From NCBI GenBank assembly GCA_965644315.1, contig CBFFRQ010000062.1:124001-188000 (forward strand): a stretch of DNA of 64,000 nt. Direction: 5' to 3'. The notes beneath the pieces were generated by a model, which made no database searches, was not told the origin of the DNA, and saw only the letters and a list, made by a program, of their open reading frames with translations. Position numbers and translations under genes: made by a program. This DNA is from Caecitellus pseudoparvulus (lineage: Eukaryota; Bigyra: Bicosoecida). Positions 63,407 to 64,000 of this stretch are shown in pieces (the first letter of the stretch is position 1; every line of letters begins with the position of its first letter).

Positions 63407-63502
63407 CGCGGGGCGGTCCTTGTGGCAAAATGCAGCGCCACGCGATCATGGGACTGTAGCGAATTGAAGCAGCTCTGCCACAGCCTTGGATTACGTCGCC
63501 CC

Positions 63503-64000
63503 ATGGCTGCAGCCATTCAGCTGCTCGCTGCAGCGCAGGGTGGAGTGCGGGGCGTGGAGGTGAGAACCAGCACCTGCAGGCGTGCACTGCAAAGCGGCTG
63601 TTCAACCTCCCATGTCGGGCCTTTCACAGGAAGTGCACACGAGGCGCATTGAGACTATTTTGTCGAAGCCCTTGCAGCTGAAGAATGCGTCTGGTAAGCC
63701 AAAGAAGCAGCAAGGCGATGCCTTCCACATCGTGAGTTTCACCGCGAAACGTCAGATACCTGCACAGCACACCTTTGTGCCTGCGTGACGTCCAGGGAGG
63801 AAAGAAGCGGCCCCGTGCCCGGCAGGTCACCAGCAAGCTCTCCCTAGAGCTCATGCAGCAGTGCCACCACACGTGGCACAGCGCTGTGTTGAAGGCACTG
63901 CAAGCCAGCGGTGTCGAGGAGTTCGCAGCTCACGGAGTGCAGAGCATGCCACTCTCCTTTGCTGTGGTGCGCATTGAATCCTGCACTTCAGCACCCCAGC
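63503..64000 (+). CDS. Unidentified protein, 5' part (3' end outside window)
   Basis: Exons 63503-63559, 63630-63731 and 63796 to the window edge are in phase and give about 121 residues so far. It starts MAAAIQLLAAAQGG, then EVHTRRIETILSKPLQL, a Lys/Arg-rich part (GGKKRPRARQVTSKLS) and LSFAVVRIES. A very weak resemblance to the RNase P/MRP subunit RPP29 (POP4) is visible: a basic stretch, a Trp-containing helix, then a strand leading to a cysteine. I do not assign it. Introns are 64-70 nt with GTGAGA and GTGAGT donors. Confidence 0.5.

Noticed and set aside
1-64000. tRNA, rRNA, CRISPR arrays, riboswitches, insertion sequences and bacterial operon signals
   Set aside because: None was seen. 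Introns, targeting peptides and eukaryote-specific proteins show nuclear eukaryotic DNA, where several of these are not expected.

Overview
This window is nuclear DNA from a GC-rich, gene-dense, intron-bearing unicellular eukaryote, most likely an alga or other protist. The evidence is short spliceosomal introns (mostly 60-125 nt), eukaryote-only proteins (RPB11, BMS1, RRP1, COX20, a TBC1D19-like protein) and mitochondrially targeted proteins (monothiol glutaredoxin, IF-3, an MTRFR-like release factor). No plastid-specific gene, tRNA, rRNA, CRISPR array or intact transposon was seen, and I cannot name the lineage. Gene models were built by hand: exons were joined where a GT/GC-AG pair restores a conserved protein and the phases agree. 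Splice sites are therefore predictions.

Layout. 0-6.6 kb: a partial unknown gene, a WD40 protein, RPB11, acylphosphatase, a ubiquitin-like/RING0-like protein and a mitochondrial carrier. 6.9-23.7 kb: a very long cyclic-nucleotide-gated type K+ channel, mitochondrial glutaredoxin, BMS1, COX20, a PX/NPF endocytic-type protein, IF-3 and a secreted Notum/pectin-acetylesterase-like protein. 23.9-42.4 kb: a 2.5-kilo-residue TPLATE-like protein, L-2-hydroxyglutarate dehydrogenase, a HEAT-like protein, GMP reductase, a YbaK-type deacylase, RRP1 and a dual FKBP-TPR-cyclophilin immunophilin. 42.4-44.3 kb: the longest stretch without a gene. 44.3-57.3 kb: one 13-kb exon encoding a giant cadherin-repeat membrane protein. 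57.3-64 kb: an unusual two-pore channel, an MTRFR-like release factor that overlaps it tail to tail, a TBC1D19-like protein and a truncated gene.

Neighbouring genes do not form a pathway. Functions scatter over ribosome biogenesis (BMS1, RRP1), mitochondrial biogenesis (Grx5, COX20, IF-3, MTRFR), membrane traffic (PX/NPF, TPLATE-like, TBC1D19-like), ion transport and purine salvage. Packing is tight: several gene pairs are separated by 13-140 bp.

The items most worth following are the FKBP-TPR-cyclophilin fusion, the 8-helix two-pore channel, the parkin-like protein without an RBR module, the giant cadherin protein with an AT-richer internal block, the 70-bp repeat that carries a stop codon, and a recurrent ATTTCCGC octamer close to gene starts.
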